A stretch of DNA of 64,000 nucleotides from the NCBI RefSeq assembly GCF_000191065.1, contig NZ_GL872283.1, positions 148,726 to 212,725 of the forward strand, read 5' to 3'. Source of the stretch: Prevotella multiformis DSM 16608 (GTDB taxonomy: Bacteria > Bacteroidota > Bacteroidia > Bacteroidales > Bacteroidaceae). A program made the position numbers and the translations under genes. Position 1 is the first letter of the stretch. Every line of letters starts with the position of its first letter. The notes beneath the pieces were generated by a model. It was not told the DNA's origin. It did no database searches and saw nothing but the letters and a program-made list of their open reading frames with translations. Shown piece after piece: positions 37,571 through 46,100 of this stretch.

Positions 37571-37593
37571 AGGCATGTTCTTAGAACCTGCCT
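37571..37593 (+). terminator. Short hairpin after the PAP2 gene
   Basis: AGGCATGTTCT (37571-37581) and AGAACCTGCCT (37583-37593) pair with one mismatch and almost no loop, 35 bp after the stop. No T-run follows. The remainder of the 222-bp convergent spacer shows nothing else. Confidence 0.4.
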
Positions 37594-37758
37594 CAAAGGG
37601 AAGCGGCCTGCTTTATCCGGCCGGTGTATCACCGGGCAGCGCAACTCAGACTACAGAGAAGTTGATGCGTCCAAAGTCGGGATTCAAATTGCAGACGATG
37701 ACCGACTGGAAAAACTGTCATCCTGCGGCTGCGAATCATGACGGGAAAAGCCCCGGTG

Positions 37759-38364
37759 TCAGACTTCCAACGGCTCGATCCTGCTGACCGGCAGCACGAC
37801 TTCCCCCAGCGGAATCATAGCATTGATGAGACTTATCTGCTGATAGTGGGTGAGGTCGGCGACATTGATTTCACGTTCCCGGATCCGTCCGCTGTCGAGC
37901 AGACTCTGCCGCATGGTCCCGCAAAGGAGTGGGGTAGAGGGCGTAAACCATTGCCGGCCGTCGTAGAGTACGATGTTGGAATAGGAGGTATCGGTAAGGT
38001 GACCGTTGCGGACGATGAGGATTTCGTCGCAGTCACCTTGCCGTTTTTTCAGCCTGTCGAGTACGGAGCGGTCTTCAGCCTTGTAAGGATAGCTGATGCC
38101 GTTGTCGCAGACAAGGCGCAGGGAGTTGATTTGCCGGGGTGCATAAGGCGTACAGGTAAGGTCGTGGATGCCCTCCCTGTCATAGACGAAACGCAGCTTC
38201 GAGCAGCCCATGGGCAGGCTTACAGACTCCAGCAGGTCAGCAATCCGCAGCCGGTCCATCATCCCCAGCACCTCTCTGCGTGTGCGGTTCATCCGCTGCT
38301 CGTGGTAGGCGAGGTTGCAGACGTGTCCGTCTACGACCCTTATCGTCTCAATATATCGGCACAT
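37759..38364 (-). CDS. pabC: Aminotransferase class IV, probable aminodeoxychorismate lyase
   Basis: This 201-residue PLP enzyme of fold type IV would release p-aminobenzoate and pyruvate from aminodeoxychorismate for folate synthesis. Visible features are MCRYIETIRVVDGHVCNLAYHEQRM, the lysine in SYPYKAEDRSVLD, the typical EILIVRNGHLTDTSYSNIVLYDG, and TPLLCGTMRQSLLDSGRI. It is shorter than E. coli PabC (269) but such short forms accompany PabB in this phylum. It overlaps pabB by 17 bp, which supports the assignment. Confidence 0.85.
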   Translation of the reverse strand: MCRYIETIRVVDGHVCNLAYHEQRMNRTRREVLGMMDRLRIADLLESVSLPMGCSKLRFVYDREGIHDLTCTPYAPRQINSLRLVCDNGISYPYKAEDRSVLDRLKKRQGDCDEILIVRNGHLTDTSYSNIVLYDGRQWFTPSTPLLCGTMRQSLLDSGRIREREINVADLTHYQQISLINAMIPLGEVVLPVSRIEPLEV

Positions 38365-39337
38365 AAACTTTCTCTATCACCTCCTTGTATTCGTCATCAT
38401 TATTGCTCTGCGCCGTAATGCCGCCCCCTGCCTTGTAGTGGAGCTGTCCGTCCCTGTCCTGGTCGATGAAGCGGATCATCACCGCACTGTCCAGCGTCCC
38501 TTTGCTGTAACACCCCATCACACCCGTATAAAATTCCCTGTCATAGCCCTCGGCTTCATGGATGATCTCCATGGTACGCTGTTTAGGGGCACCCGTGATG
38601 GAACCGGCCGGGAGCAGGCGGAAGAGCAGGGAGCCGATGTGCTCGCGGTAGCCGGCAGGAAGCTGCCCTGTAATCTCCGAACTCGTCTGGAGGATTTCAC
38701 CCTTGTTCGTCATCACGTGGTCGACATACCGGTAGCGTTTCACCTGCACTTTCTCTGCTATCATGCTCAAGTCATTGCGGATAAGGTCGACGATGGTAGC
38801 GTGCTCGGCAGCTTCTTTTTTGTTTTCCATCAGTTCCTTCTCCGCTTCGGGGCGTGTGGCATCAATCGTCCCCTTCATCGGAAAGGAACTGACAACGCCT
38901 TCTCCGTTGATACGGACGAATATCTCGGGAGAGAAGCAGACGAAGCGGTCCTTCAGCCAACAGCGGTACAACGCCTTGGAACGCATGAAGATGTCGTGCA
39001 GCGAGAGGTTGGTACGGACAGGAATCCTGCACGTCAGGTTGGCCAGATAGCTGTCTCCCTCCCGCTCCCGTTGCTTCACAAGGCTGATGCGCCGTTCGTA
39101 GTCCCCCCTTGAGGGCGGCTCGGCGCGCCACTCTACCGGCCCGACTGTGCCGGTCTCGTCCTCGGGTATGTTGCCAAGCGAAGGAAAGGAGAAAAGCAGT
39201 TCGGAAGGGTCGACCGCCGCCGTCTCTTCCACATAGGCACAGTCGGCCTTGTAGTTGATGATGAAGACAAAGTCTTTTCCGTTCTTTGCCAGCGTATTCA
39301 TGCGCTGGATGGCGTGTTCTTGATTGTATGGAGTCAT
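38348..39337 (-). CDS. pabB: Aminodeoxychorismate synthase component I
   Basis: PabB converts chorismate and ammonia to 4-amino-4-deoxychorismate. The 329-residue protein consists essentially of the chorismate-binding domain: PSRGDYERRISLVKQREREG, FPMKGTIDATRPEAEKELMENKKE, HATIVDLIRNDLSMIAEKV, LPAGSITGAPKQRTMEII and FYTGVMGCYSKGTLDSAVMIR are the family blocks. The long N-terminal domain of E. coli PabB is reduced. No glutaminase subunit (pabA) is in the window. It overlaps pabC; an array of 10-bp repeats lies directly upstream. Confidence 0.92.
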   Translation of the reverse strand: MTPYNQEHAIQRMNTLAKNGKDFVFIINYKADCAYVEETAAVDPSELLFSFPSLGNIPEDETGTVGPVEWRAEPPSRGDYERRISLVKQREREGDSYLANLTCRIPVRTNLSLHDIFMRSKALYRCWLKDRFVCFSPEIFVRINGEGVVSSFPMKGTIDATRPEAEKELMENKKEAAEHATIVDLIRNDLSMIAEKVQVKRYRYVDHVMTNKGEILQTSSEITGQLPAGYREHIGSLLFRLLPAGSITGAPKQRTMEIIHEAEGYDREFYTGVMGCYSKGTLDSAVMIRFIDQDRDGQLHYKAGGGITAQSNNDDEYKEVIEKVYVPIY

Positions 39338-39348
39338 ATTTTGGAGGG

Positions 39349-39426
39349 GGAGATAGGCGGGGATAAGCGATGATAGGCGGGATGGGAGAGGATAAGAGAG
39401 GATAAGTGAGGATAAGTGATAATGGG
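39349..39426 (-). repeat. 10-bp-period repeat array, locus 3
   Basis: Between the sensor-kinase gene and pabB the plus strand reads GAGATAGGCG, GGGATAAGCG, ATGATAGGCG, GGATGGGAGA, GGATAAGAGA, GGATAAGTGA and so on, in exact 10-bp steps. Read along the minus-strand genes this is the CGCCTATC family. Confidence 0.8.
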
Positions 39427-39430
39427 CGAA

Positions 39431-40516
39431 TCATACCTTTGGAGGACTGGTCTTCCGGCAAGGCTTAATGGTGATTCTGATAAGATAGGTACCTTTGCTG
39501 ATGCGCTGCTCAATCTGATACCTTTCAGGATAGATCAGCTCCAGCCGGCGGTACATGTTCTCCAGTCCGATGCCCCTTCCGCTCTTGTCCATGTCGGTCT
39601 TCGGGTAGTTGCTGTTCTCGCACAAGAAGATGATTTCTCCCTTGTCTTCCGTGATGGATATGTGTATGAACGAAGGCCTGTTGCCGCTCACACCGTGCTT
39701 GAAGGCATTCTCGACGGGTGTCAGGAACACCAGCGGTGCAATGAGGAGCTGCGAGTTGTGGATGACGAATTCGCTCTTTATCTCCACATTGCTGCCCGAC
39801 CGCAGCGTCATCAGGTTGATGTAGTTCTTGATGAAGGCGATCTCGCCGTTCAGGCTCACCTCCTTGGGCTGCGTCTCGTAGAGTGCGTAGCGCAGCAGTT
39901 CGGACAGCTGCCCGATGGCCTTCTGCGCATTGTTCGGGCTCGTCTGTGTCAGCGATGATATGTTGTTGAGCGTATTGAAGAGGAAGTGCGGGTTCAGCTG
40001 GTTCTTCAGCCATGCCAGTTCGGCCTCGGTCATCTTCTGCTTCTGCTCGCGGAGCTGCCTCCGGAGGGTGTTGTGGCGGATATAGTAGCGCACGAAGATG
40101 GCTGCGACCACCATGGCATAATTGAGAATCGTCCACATCACGCCGAACTGGTAGAATCCGATCCGGATGGTAGTGTCGGGCAGGTCGGCGTTGTAGATGG
40201 AAAAGATATGCTTGTTCCACAACAGGATGAAAAGCAGATTGATAATCCAGAAGGCGCACTGCTTCACCTTGCTCCTCTTTTCAAAGAGATAGGGGACAAG
40301 CAGGTAGAAGTTCGCCATGAAGACGGTAAGGAGCAGGAACAGCACGAAGGCATTGACGCGCATCGACTCCTTGGCGGCATCGACATCGTGTTCGAGCAGC
40401 ATGATGACCAGCGACCAGATGGAGACGAGCAGCGCATAGATTCCCACCTGTACGCCCAGGACGGACAGGTTGCGGCGGCTCACACACAGCTTCTTTATTT
40501 CCTCCATTGTCTTCAT
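39431..40516 (-). CDS. LytS/YehU-type sensor histidine kinase
   Basis: This 361-residue inner-membrane kinase has four hydrophobic helices in residues 15-145, a coiled stretch (LRRQLREQKQKMTEAELAWL) and the His_kinase domain with H177 in LKNQLNPHFLFNTLNNISSL. The ATPase part shows the N-box TPVENAFKHGVSG and the G-box GRGIGLENMYRRLELIYP. Partners of this type are LytTR response regulators, but none is adjacent, so it is an orphan here. The start may be 40516 or 40507; the promoter at 40521 leaves almost no leader for the first. That promoter is nearly identical to the one before the GLPGLI operon. Confidence 0.9.
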   Translation of the reverse strand: MKTMEEIKKLCVSRRNLSVLGVQVGIYALLVSIWSLVIMLLEHDVDAAKESMRVNAFVLFLLLTVFMANFYLLVPYLFEKRSKVKQCAFWIINLLFILLWNKHIFSIYNADLPDTTIRIGFYQFGVMWTILNYAMVVAAIFVRYYIRHNTLRRQLREQKQKMTEAELAWLKNQLNPHFLFNTLNNISSLTQTSPNNAQKAIGQLSELLRYALYETQPKEVSLNGEIAFIKNYINLMTLRSGSNVEIKSEFVIHNSQLLIAPLVFLTPVENAFKHGVSGNRPSFIHISITEDKGEIIFLCENSNYPKTDMDKSGRGIGLENMYRRLELIYPERYQIEQRISKGTYLIRITIKPCRKTSPPKV

Positions 40517-40520
40517 GCTG

Positions 40521-40551
40521 CAAAGATAGGCTTTTAAACGGAAAGAAACAA
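40521..40551 (-). promoter_or_regulatory. Promoter of the LytS-type kinase, shared with the GLPGLI operon
   Basis: On the minus strand TTG (40549-40551) is followed after 20 bp by TATCTTTG (40521-40528) and CAGCAT. Over 39 positions it matches the promoter at 62246-62276 at 33 by eye, with the same spacing. Confidence 0.65.
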
Positions 40552-40648
40552 GCGGATTCCATACTACATTTTTACTTTTACACTGTTCGTCTTCATTTTT
40601 AACATTCAGGATAATAAACGGAGAATCAGTGTCTTATAATGAATTATC

Positions 40649-40961
40649 GCTGTCTGGTAAACTTTTCCATTATAAGTCGGTCAGTCCCCTTGTCCTATGT
40701 ATGACAGTGACAGGAACGAAACCGATATCCTTCAGGTGTGCTGATGCCCGACACCGGCCGTGCTGTTGGTAAACACCAGTCGTGCTGAGGGTCCGCACGC
40801 CTGCAATCTGCCGCCCGGATGGAAACAGCTTGCAGCAAATACCGAAGGGCAACGTACTTTATTTGATGGGGAGCACCGGCTTTCCCAAAGGCAATGAGAG
40901 ATTGCCGGTTGAAAGGAAGTTACACATGGAAATCCATGACATTCAAGTTCAAACGGACAGC
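40649..40961 (+). mobile_element. MITE-like element with GCTGTCyGG ends, copy B
   Basis: It starts GCTGTCTGGTAAAC (40649-40662) and ends AAACGGACAGC (40951-40961). It is co-linear with copy A at 13300-13637 and in the same orientation, but diverged. A 9-bp inverted repeat CTTATAATG/CATTATAAG (40633-40641 and 40668-40676) straddles the left end. It fills most of the 598-bp spacer 40517-41114, which has no gene. Confidence 0.55.
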
Positions 40962-41019
40962 GACAATAAGGGATACAAGCGGACTCCGGGAAATGCCAGG
41001 GCCGGCCTGTAAACGAATC

Positions 41020-41053
41020 AGGGCTTATGAAGACAGCCTGCTCCATAAGCCCT
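41020..41053 (-). terminator. Hairpin downstream of ispG
   Basis: AGGGCTTATG (41020-41029) and CATAAGCCCT (41044-41053) form a 10-bp stem with a 14-base loop, 62 bp after the ispG stop. On the minus strand no T-run follows. Confidence 0.5.
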
Positions 41054-41114
41054 TTCCTCCATTCTGTTTCATCCAGCCATCCTGACGGTGCGGTTGCGGC
41101 AGGCCTACCGGAAG

Positions 41115-43040
41115 CTACTTCTCCCGGTCAGCCTTGATGAGCGCCAGCAGATGTTCCACCGCTTCCTCCTCGGGGATATTATGTTCGACACATACCTGCC
41201 GGCGGTACAGACTGACCTTCTTCGGTCCTGCACCCACGTATCCATAGTCGGCATCGGCCATCTCGCCCGGTCCGTTCACGATACATCCCATGATGCCGAC
41301 CTTCAGTCCCGTCATGCCCTTGGTAGCCTCCTTGATGCGTGCGATGGTGGCGCGGAGGTCGTAGAGGGTACGGCCGCAGCCCGGGCAGGAGATGTACTCG
41401 GTCTTTACCATGCGCAGCCGGCCGGCCTGCAGGATGGCGAAGGCGGTCTGCTCGATGTCCTCCTGTGCCAGGTCGCCGTTGTTCATGAGCCAGATGCCGT
41501 CGGTCAGTCCGTCCATCATCAGCGCTCCCATGTCAGCCGCCGCCTCCAGCTGGAACCTCTCTTTGGCCGTGGTATTCTCCTGCTGCCGGATGTTCCCGCC
41601 CTCTTCGCCTCCTTCGTCCGTGGAATGCCGGTACATCTGCGCGAAGACAATGGGGTTCTTCACGCCTGCAGTCATCAGCTGGTGCGCCAGTGCCCGCTGG
41701 TCGCCGAGACGGTTCTGGTGGCTTGTCATACAGACAACCACCATCTCCGGGTGGGTCTTCAGACAGGCAAGGAACTCTTCCGAAGGCGTGCCGAACTTCA
41801 GGACAAGGAACTTAACGGATGTGTCCATCGCGCTGACAAAAGGCATTCCTGTGACAGGGAAGATGGGATAAACGTTCTCGAGCATCCGGCTGTCTCTGCC
41901 GGCAAGCTCCATGTAGGCATCGTAATCAAGGATGTACTTCTGGTCCTTCGCCTTGTTTTCAGGCAGTCTGCCCTGTACATAGATATAGTCCGGCTTCGGC
42001 AGTTCGGGCGATGAGACATCGACAGCCGACCGGTCTGTCCGCCGCGTGGCAATGACAACAGGCACGTTGCCGCCACCGATATTGCCTGCCGCCACCGTCT
42101 TCCGGCGTTCAGGACGGAGATAATCAAAGCCGGAATACCGTTCGCCGGGGATGAGAAGATGCTTCTCGTGACGACGGATATACCATGCGAGATACCTCGC
42201 TACAGGAATCTCGCACTCCGGCTCTTCACTCAGCGACACACGGATAGTATCGCCGATGCCGTCGGCAAGCAGCGCACCGATGCCCACGGCGCTTTTGATA
42301 CGGCCGTCTTCACCTTCGCCGGCCTCCGTGACACCGAGATGGAGCGGATAGTGCATACCCTCTTTGTCCATTTCGGCCACGAGGAGACGCACCGAGCGGA
42401 CCATGACAACGGTGTTGGATGACTTGATGGAGATGACAATATCATGGAAATCATGCTTGCGGAAGATACGCAGGAACTCCATGCAGCTCTCCACGATGCC
42501 TGCCGGTGTGTCGCCATAGCGGTTGCGGATGCGGTCGGACAGACTGCCGTGGTTCACGCCGATGCGTACGGCGGTATGGTGCTCCTTGCAGATATTGATG
42601 AACGGGACGAGCCGGTCCTCAATCTTCTGCAGTTCCCGGGCGTATTCCTCATCGGTGTACTCCAGTTTCTTGAACGTCCGTGCCGGATCCACATAGTTGC
42701 CGGGATTGATACGTACTTTCTCCGCATAGAGGGCTGCCACGTCCGCTACGTTCGCATTGAAGTGGACATCGGCACAGAGAGGTGTCATGTAGCCGTCGGC
42801 CCGCAGCTGTGCATTGATGTTCTTCAGATTCTCTGCCTCACGCTTCCCTTGCGTGGTGAGGCGCACGAGTTCTCCTCCTGCATCAATGATGCGCTCTGCC
42901 TGTGCCACGCTCCCTTCGGTATCGTCCGTGGAGGTGGTGGTCATTGACTGTATGCGTACTGGATTCTCTCCACCGATGTCGAGTGCGCCGACATGGGTGA
43001 CTGAGGTTTTCCTTCTTTCAAAGTTGAATAAATCGATCAT
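41115..43040 (-). CDS. ispG: 4-hydroxy-3-methylbut-2-enyl diphosphate synthase (flavodoxin-type, long form)
   Basis: IspG (GcpE) carries out the seventh step of the MEP isoprenoid pathway with a [4Fe-4S] cluster. The TIM-barrel half is clear (VRIQSMTTTSTDDTEGSVAQ, PLCADVHFNANVA, VRINPGNYVD, IRIGVNHGSLSDRI). The cluster cysteines lie in the C-terminal half: SCPGCGRTLYDL and IMGCIVNGPGEMADADYG. At 641 residues it is the long form with an inserted domain (about 290-510), typical of Bacteroidota, Chlamydiae and plants. It feeds the polyprenyl synthase encoded at 9114. A 10-bp repeat array begins at its start codon. Confidence 0.96.
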   Translation of the reverse strand: MIDLFNFERRKTSVTHVGALDIGGENPVRIQSMTTTSTDDTEGSVAQAERIIDAGGELVRLTTQGKREAENLKNINAQLRADGYMTPLCADVHFNANVADVAALYAEKVRINPGNYVDPARTFKKLEYTDEEYARELQKIEDRLVPFINICKEHHTAVRIGVNHGSLSDRIRNRYGDTPAGIVESCMEFLRIFRKHDFHDIVISIKSSNTVVMVRSVRLLVAEMDKEGMHYPLHLGVTEAGEGEDGRIKSAVGIGALLADGIGDTIRVSLSEEPECEIPVARYLAWYIRRHEKHLLIPGERYSGFDYLRPERRKTVAAGNIGGGNVPVVIATRRTDRSAVDVSSPELPKPDYIYVQGRLPENKAKDQKYILDYDAYMELAGRDSRMLENVYPIFPVTGMPFVSAMDTSVKFLVLKFGTPSEEFLACLKTHPEMVVVCMTSHQNRLGDQRALAHQLMTAGVKNPIVFAQMYRHSTDEGGEEGGNIRQQENTTAKERFQLEAAADMGALMMDGLTDGIWLMNNGDLAQEDIEQTAFAILQAGRLRMVKTEYISCPGCGRTLYDLRATIARIKEATKGMTGLKVGIMGCIVNGPGEMADADYGYVGAGPKKVSLYRRQVCVEHNIPEEEAVEHLLALIKADREK

Positions 43041-43155
43041 GGGTGATGATAAGTTATGATGGGCGGTGATAGGCGGTGATAAGCGATGCAGTAGGCGATG
43101 ATAAGCGGTGATGAGCGGTGATGAGCGACGATAAGCGATGATAGGCGGCGATGAG
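43040..43155 (-). repeat. 10-bp-period repeat array, locus 4
   Basis: Directly upstream of the ispG ATG the plus strand reads GTGATAGGCG, GTGATAAGCG, ATGATAAGCG, GTGATGAGCG, GTGATGAGCG, ACGATAAGCG, ATGATAGGCG, mostly in exact 10-bp steps. It forms the 5' leader of ispG. Confidence 0.85.
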
Positions 43156-43193
43156 TCTGCTCAAGCCGTACCCTGACAAGCCCCTTCGTCGGT

Positions 43194-43236
43194 GATTACT
43201 CCCCTCTCCATTCGGAGAGGGGCCGGGGGTGAGGCT
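43194..43236 (-). repeat. LTPGPSPNGEG-type hairpin repeat after purE
   Basis: On the minus strand the repeat runs GCCTCACCCC... with the hairpin CCCCTCTCC-GAAT-GGAGAGGGG (43201-43222) and ends AGTAATCA. A second copy follows the pseudokinase gene at 63824-63867 in the same orientation relative to its gene. Repeats of this kind are frequent in the phylum and produce spurious LTPGPSPNGEG peptides. Confidence 0.8.
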
Positions 43237-43256
43237 GAAGCCGGACCTAAGGCCAT

Positions 43257-43763
43257 TCAGCACCTGAACCTGTACTCCTTCAGCTCTCCCAGTTCCCTGT
43301 TGGCCTTTTCAATCTTCTCTCCCAGAGAAGCCTTCCAGGCATCCACTTTACGGGCAATGGCCTCATCGCCGAGCGCCATCATCTCTGCGGCAAGAATGGC
43401 GGCATTCTGGGCACCGTTGACACCCACGGTGGCAACCGGTATGCCCGGCGGCATCTGGATGATAGACAGCATGGCATCGAGACCGTCGAGCATTCCCTTG
43501 ATCGGGACGCCGATGACCGGAAGCGGAGTTGAAGCAGCGATGACACCGGGCAGTGCCGCCGCCATGCCGGCTCCTGCGATGATTACCTTTATGCCCCGTC
43601 CCTTGGCTTCCTTGGCGAAGGTTTCGACGGCATCGGGCGTACGATGGGCGGAGAGGGCATTCACCTCAAAGGGAATCCCCTGCTGTTCCAACCACTTACA
43701 AGCTTTTTCCATGACGGGCAAGTCGCTTGTCGAACCCATGATAATGCTTACTAATGGCTTCAT
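43257..43763 (-). CDS. purE: N5-carboxyaminoimidazole ribonucleotide mutase
   Basis: PurE class I rearranges N5-CAIR to CAIR in purine synthesis. The 168-residue protein has the nucleotide-binding start [20 protein letters not shown], the SAHRTPDAV block and the [27 protein letters not shown] core that forms the active site; length is normal. No purK is next to it. A PAP2-type gene lies 27 bp upstream in the same direction, and a hairpin repeat follows. Confidence 0.96.
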   Translation of the reverse strand: MKPLVSIIMGSTSDLPVMEKACKWLEQQGIPFEVNALSAHRTPDAVETFAKEAKGRGIKVIIAGAGMAAALPGVIAASTPLPVIGVPIKGMLDGLDAMLSIIQMPPGIPVATVGVNGAQNAAILAAEMMALGDEAIARKVDAWKASLGEKIEKANRELGELKEYRFRC

Positions 43764-43790
43764 ATTCTGTATTGTTTTAAATGAATAGGC

Positions 43791-44408
43791 TTACACGATG
43801 ATGATGGTGAAGAATGAGCAGACCAGTCCCAGGAAGAAACCCGACGTGACCTGTTCCAGTGAATGTTGCCGTAGGATCATCCTGCTGCTGCCTACCATAC
43901 CGGAGACGATGAGGGTCAGACAGAGCCACCACATCGGATCAAAGCTGAGCAGCAGGGAAAAGGCTATCAGCGAACCCGTTACCCCGCCGATGGCTGCCGT
44001 ATGGGTGGAGATTTTCCACCACACGTTGATGACGGCACAGAGAATCTGTATCACCAGTGCCACCATGAGTATGGATGTCAGCATGTGCGGCAGATGCAGC
44101 AGGTTCATGATGTAGAAACACGTGAAATAGCAGATGATGGAGATGGTGTAAGGGACCATTCTCCGCTCCCGCTGCCCCAGCTGGATGAGCGTCCAGCCAT
44201 GATACTGCCGGTAGAGGTGGATGAGCAAGGTAGGGATGAGCACCGTGAAGGCATAAACCATCAGGACGTATGCCAGCTTGGCCTGCCATGGGAACATGCT
44301 GAGATAACTGAATGTGAAGATAGCCAGTATGCCCACAACGGGCAGATAGAAAGGCGTGAGCACCATGCTCACGATTCTTGCTGTCAATATGATGTTCTTT
44401 TCCTTCAT
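43791..44408 (-). CDS. PAP2-like integral membrane protein
   Basis: The 205-residue protein has six predicted helices. It keeps two PAP2-like blocks, WWKISTHTAAIGGVTG and SSRMILRQHSLEQVTSGFFLG. In the last block the position usually held by Asp (SRxxxxxHxxxD) is Gln, so the charge-relay acid is missing or altered; close homologues may share this form. The ATG at 44408 (MKEKNIILTAR) is chosen, as the upstream open frame only translates the repeat array. Its role is unknown; co-transcription with purE is likely. Confidence 0.8.
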   Translation of the reverse strand: MKEKNIILTARIVSMVLTPFYLPVVGILAIFTFSYLSMFPWQAKLAYVLMVYAFTVLIPTLLIHLYRQYHGWTLIQLGQRERRMVPYTISIICYFTCFYIMNLLHLPHMLTSILMVALVIQILCAVINVWWKISTHTAAIGGVTGSLIAFSLLLSFDPMWWLCLTLIVSGMVGSSRMILRQHSLEQVTSGFFLGLVCSFFTIIIV

Positions 44409-44423
44409 TCTTTTAGGGTGAGA

Positions 44424-44509
44424 GAGGATGGGCGATGACAAGCGGGGATAGGCGATGACAGGCGGGACGATGATAAGCGATGAACAGATAAGCGATGAAC
44501 AGGTAAGCA
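44424..44509 (-). repeat. 10-bp-period repeat array, locus 5
   Basis: Plus-strand units AGGATGGGCG, ATGACAAGCG, GGGATAGGCG, ATGACAGGCG are followed by 15-bp variants GATAAGCGATGAACA. It lies between rpoN and the PAP2-like gene in the same orientation, relative to transcription, as loci 3 and 4. Confidence 0.8.
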
Positions 44510-44540
44510 TCAGCGCTCACCCTCCACGATCCACGATCCG

Positions 44541-46055
44541 TCATTCCTTTCGCAGCCTTGCGACAGGCAGTCCGAGCTGTTCCCGGTACTTGGCGACCGT
44601 GCGGCGGGCTATCGGGAATCCCTTTTCCTTCATGACCTTGGCAAGTGCGTCATCACTGAGCGGCCGGCGTTTGTCCTCCTGGCCGATTACTTCCTTGAGT
44701 GCGACCTTGATTTTCCGGGTAGACATCTCCTCGCCGTCTTCCGTCGTATAGCTGTCCGAGAAGAAGAAGCGGAGCGGGAAGATGCCCCATCGTGTCTGCG
44801 CATACTTGATGTTGCTCACCCGCGAGATCGTCGATATGTCCAGTCCGGTCCGGTCGGCGATGTCCTTGAGGATCATCGGCTTGAGGTCGGCTTCATCGCC
44901 GTCCTGGAAAAACCTGCGCTGTATATCGATGATGGCTTTCATCGTCACCTGCAGCGTATGCCGTCTCAGCTTCACCGCCTCGATGAATCCCTGTGCCTTG
45001 TCCACCTTCTCTTTGGCATAGAGCAGTGCTTCCTTCTCCTGACGGTTCATTCCCGCCTTGTTGTCCCGATAGGCCGCCAGCATCTCGTTGAATGCCGGCG
45101 ATACGTGCAGTTCGGGCAGGTTGCCGTGGTTGAGGCTGAAGGTGATCGTCCCGTCATCCTCGGTGTCGATGATGAAGTCGGGAGTGATCTGCTGCAGGTT
45201 CCTGCCCTGCGTCTCGCCCATGGAGGCGCCCGGCTTCGGGTTCAGCCTCCGGATTTCACGCTGGAGCGTCTCGACCTGATGGTCAGACAGGGAGAGGGCT
45301 GTCTGTATCTTGTCCCAATGTTTCTTCGTAAAAGCATCGAAATAATCGGCGAGGATCGTTCGGACACATCTGTACAGTTTCCCGTCACCGGCCCATTCGC
45401 CATTCTCCACCTTGCGGTCCACCTGCAGCAGCAGACACTCCTGCAGCGTCCGTGCTCCGATGCCGGCCGGGTCGAAATCCTGCAGTATCTTCAACGCCTC
45501 CTCCAGTTCGCCGGCCGTAGCGTCTATGCCGTGGTAGATGGCCAGTTCGTCGCTGATGCTGCCGAGATCTTTCCGCAGCAGTCCGTCATTGTCCAGACTG
45601 CCGATAAGATATTCCAGGATGTCCCTCTGCCGGTCGGTAAGCTCTCTCTCGCCCACCTGCTCGTTGAGCTTGTCGATGAAGGAAACCGTGTCCCCGTAGA
45701 CAATCTCCTCATAGTCGGCGTTGTTGCGCTGCTGGCGTGAGTCGTAGGCCGGCAGTTCGTCATCCGACCGCATCCGCTCCAGCGCCGAGTCGAGGGCATC
45801 CTGCCGCTCTTCCCGTTCCTGCTGCGTGTCGAAGTCGTCGCCCTCCGTCTGCTCTGCGGAGCCGTCCGTATCCATGTCATCCGTCTCCTCGCCGCCTGAT
45901 TCCAATGCGGGATTGTCGTCCAGTTCGGCATTGACGCTCTCCTCCAGTTCCGTCAGCGGCATTTCCAGCAGCTTTACCTGAAGCATCTGCTGCTGCGAGA
46001 GCCGCTGCACCTGCTGCTGTTTCTGGGTCTGAAGCTGTACTTGTTCCTGTGCCAT
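44541..46055 (-). CDS. rpoN: RNA polymerase sigma-54 factor
   Basis: RpoN directs transcription at -24/-12 promoters with AAA+ activators. The 504-residue protein has the glutamine-rich region I (VQLQTQKQQQVQRLSQQQML), an acidic region II (EETDDMDTDGSAEQTEGDD), the core-binding domain, and the DNA-binding C-terminus with the RpoN box as ARRTVAKYREQL. All regions look intact. The start at 46055 is supported by the -7 element 21 bp upstream. A conserved unknown gene lies just upstream in the same direction. Confidence 0.95.
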   Translation of the reverse strand: MAQEQVQLQTQKQQQVQRLSQQQMLQVKLLEMPLTELEESVNAELDDNPALESGGEETDDMDTDGSAEQTEGDDFDTQQEREERQDALDSALERMRSDDELPAYDSRQQRNNADYEEIVYGDTVSFIDKLNEQVGERELTDRQRDILEYLIGSLDNDGLLRKDLGSISDELAIYHGIDATAGELEEALKILQDFDPAGIGARTLQECLLLQVDRKVENGEWAGDGKLYRCVRTILADYFDAFTKKHWDKIQTALSLSDHQVETLQREIRRLNPKPGASMGETQGRNLQQITPDFIIDTEDDGTITFSLNHGNLPELHVSPAFNEMLAAYRDNKAGMNRQEKEALLYAKEKVDKAQGFIEAVKLRRHTLQVTMKAIIDIQRRFFQDGDEADLKPMILKDIADRTGLDISTISRVSNIKYAQTRWGIFPLRFFFSDSYTTEDGEEMSTRKIKVALKEVIGQEDKRRPLSDDALAKVMKEKGFPIARRTVAKYREQLGLPVARLRKE

Positions 46056-46075
46056 TTTTTACCTGAATTACGTTG

Positions 46076-46083
46076 CAAAAGTA
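46076..46083 (-). promoter_or_regulatory. -7 element TACTTTTG of rpoN
   Basis: TACTTTTG followed by CA on the minus strand lies 20 bp before the rpoN ATG, in the 45-bp gap behind the preceding gene. rpoN thus has its own promoter besides any read-through. Confidence 0.6.
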
Positions 46084-46100
46084 CGAAAAAACAAGTATAA

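Noticed and set aside
44110..44125. A third parS site around AAACACGTGAAATA
   Set aside because: Only about 12 of 16 positions match and it lies inside a coding sequence.
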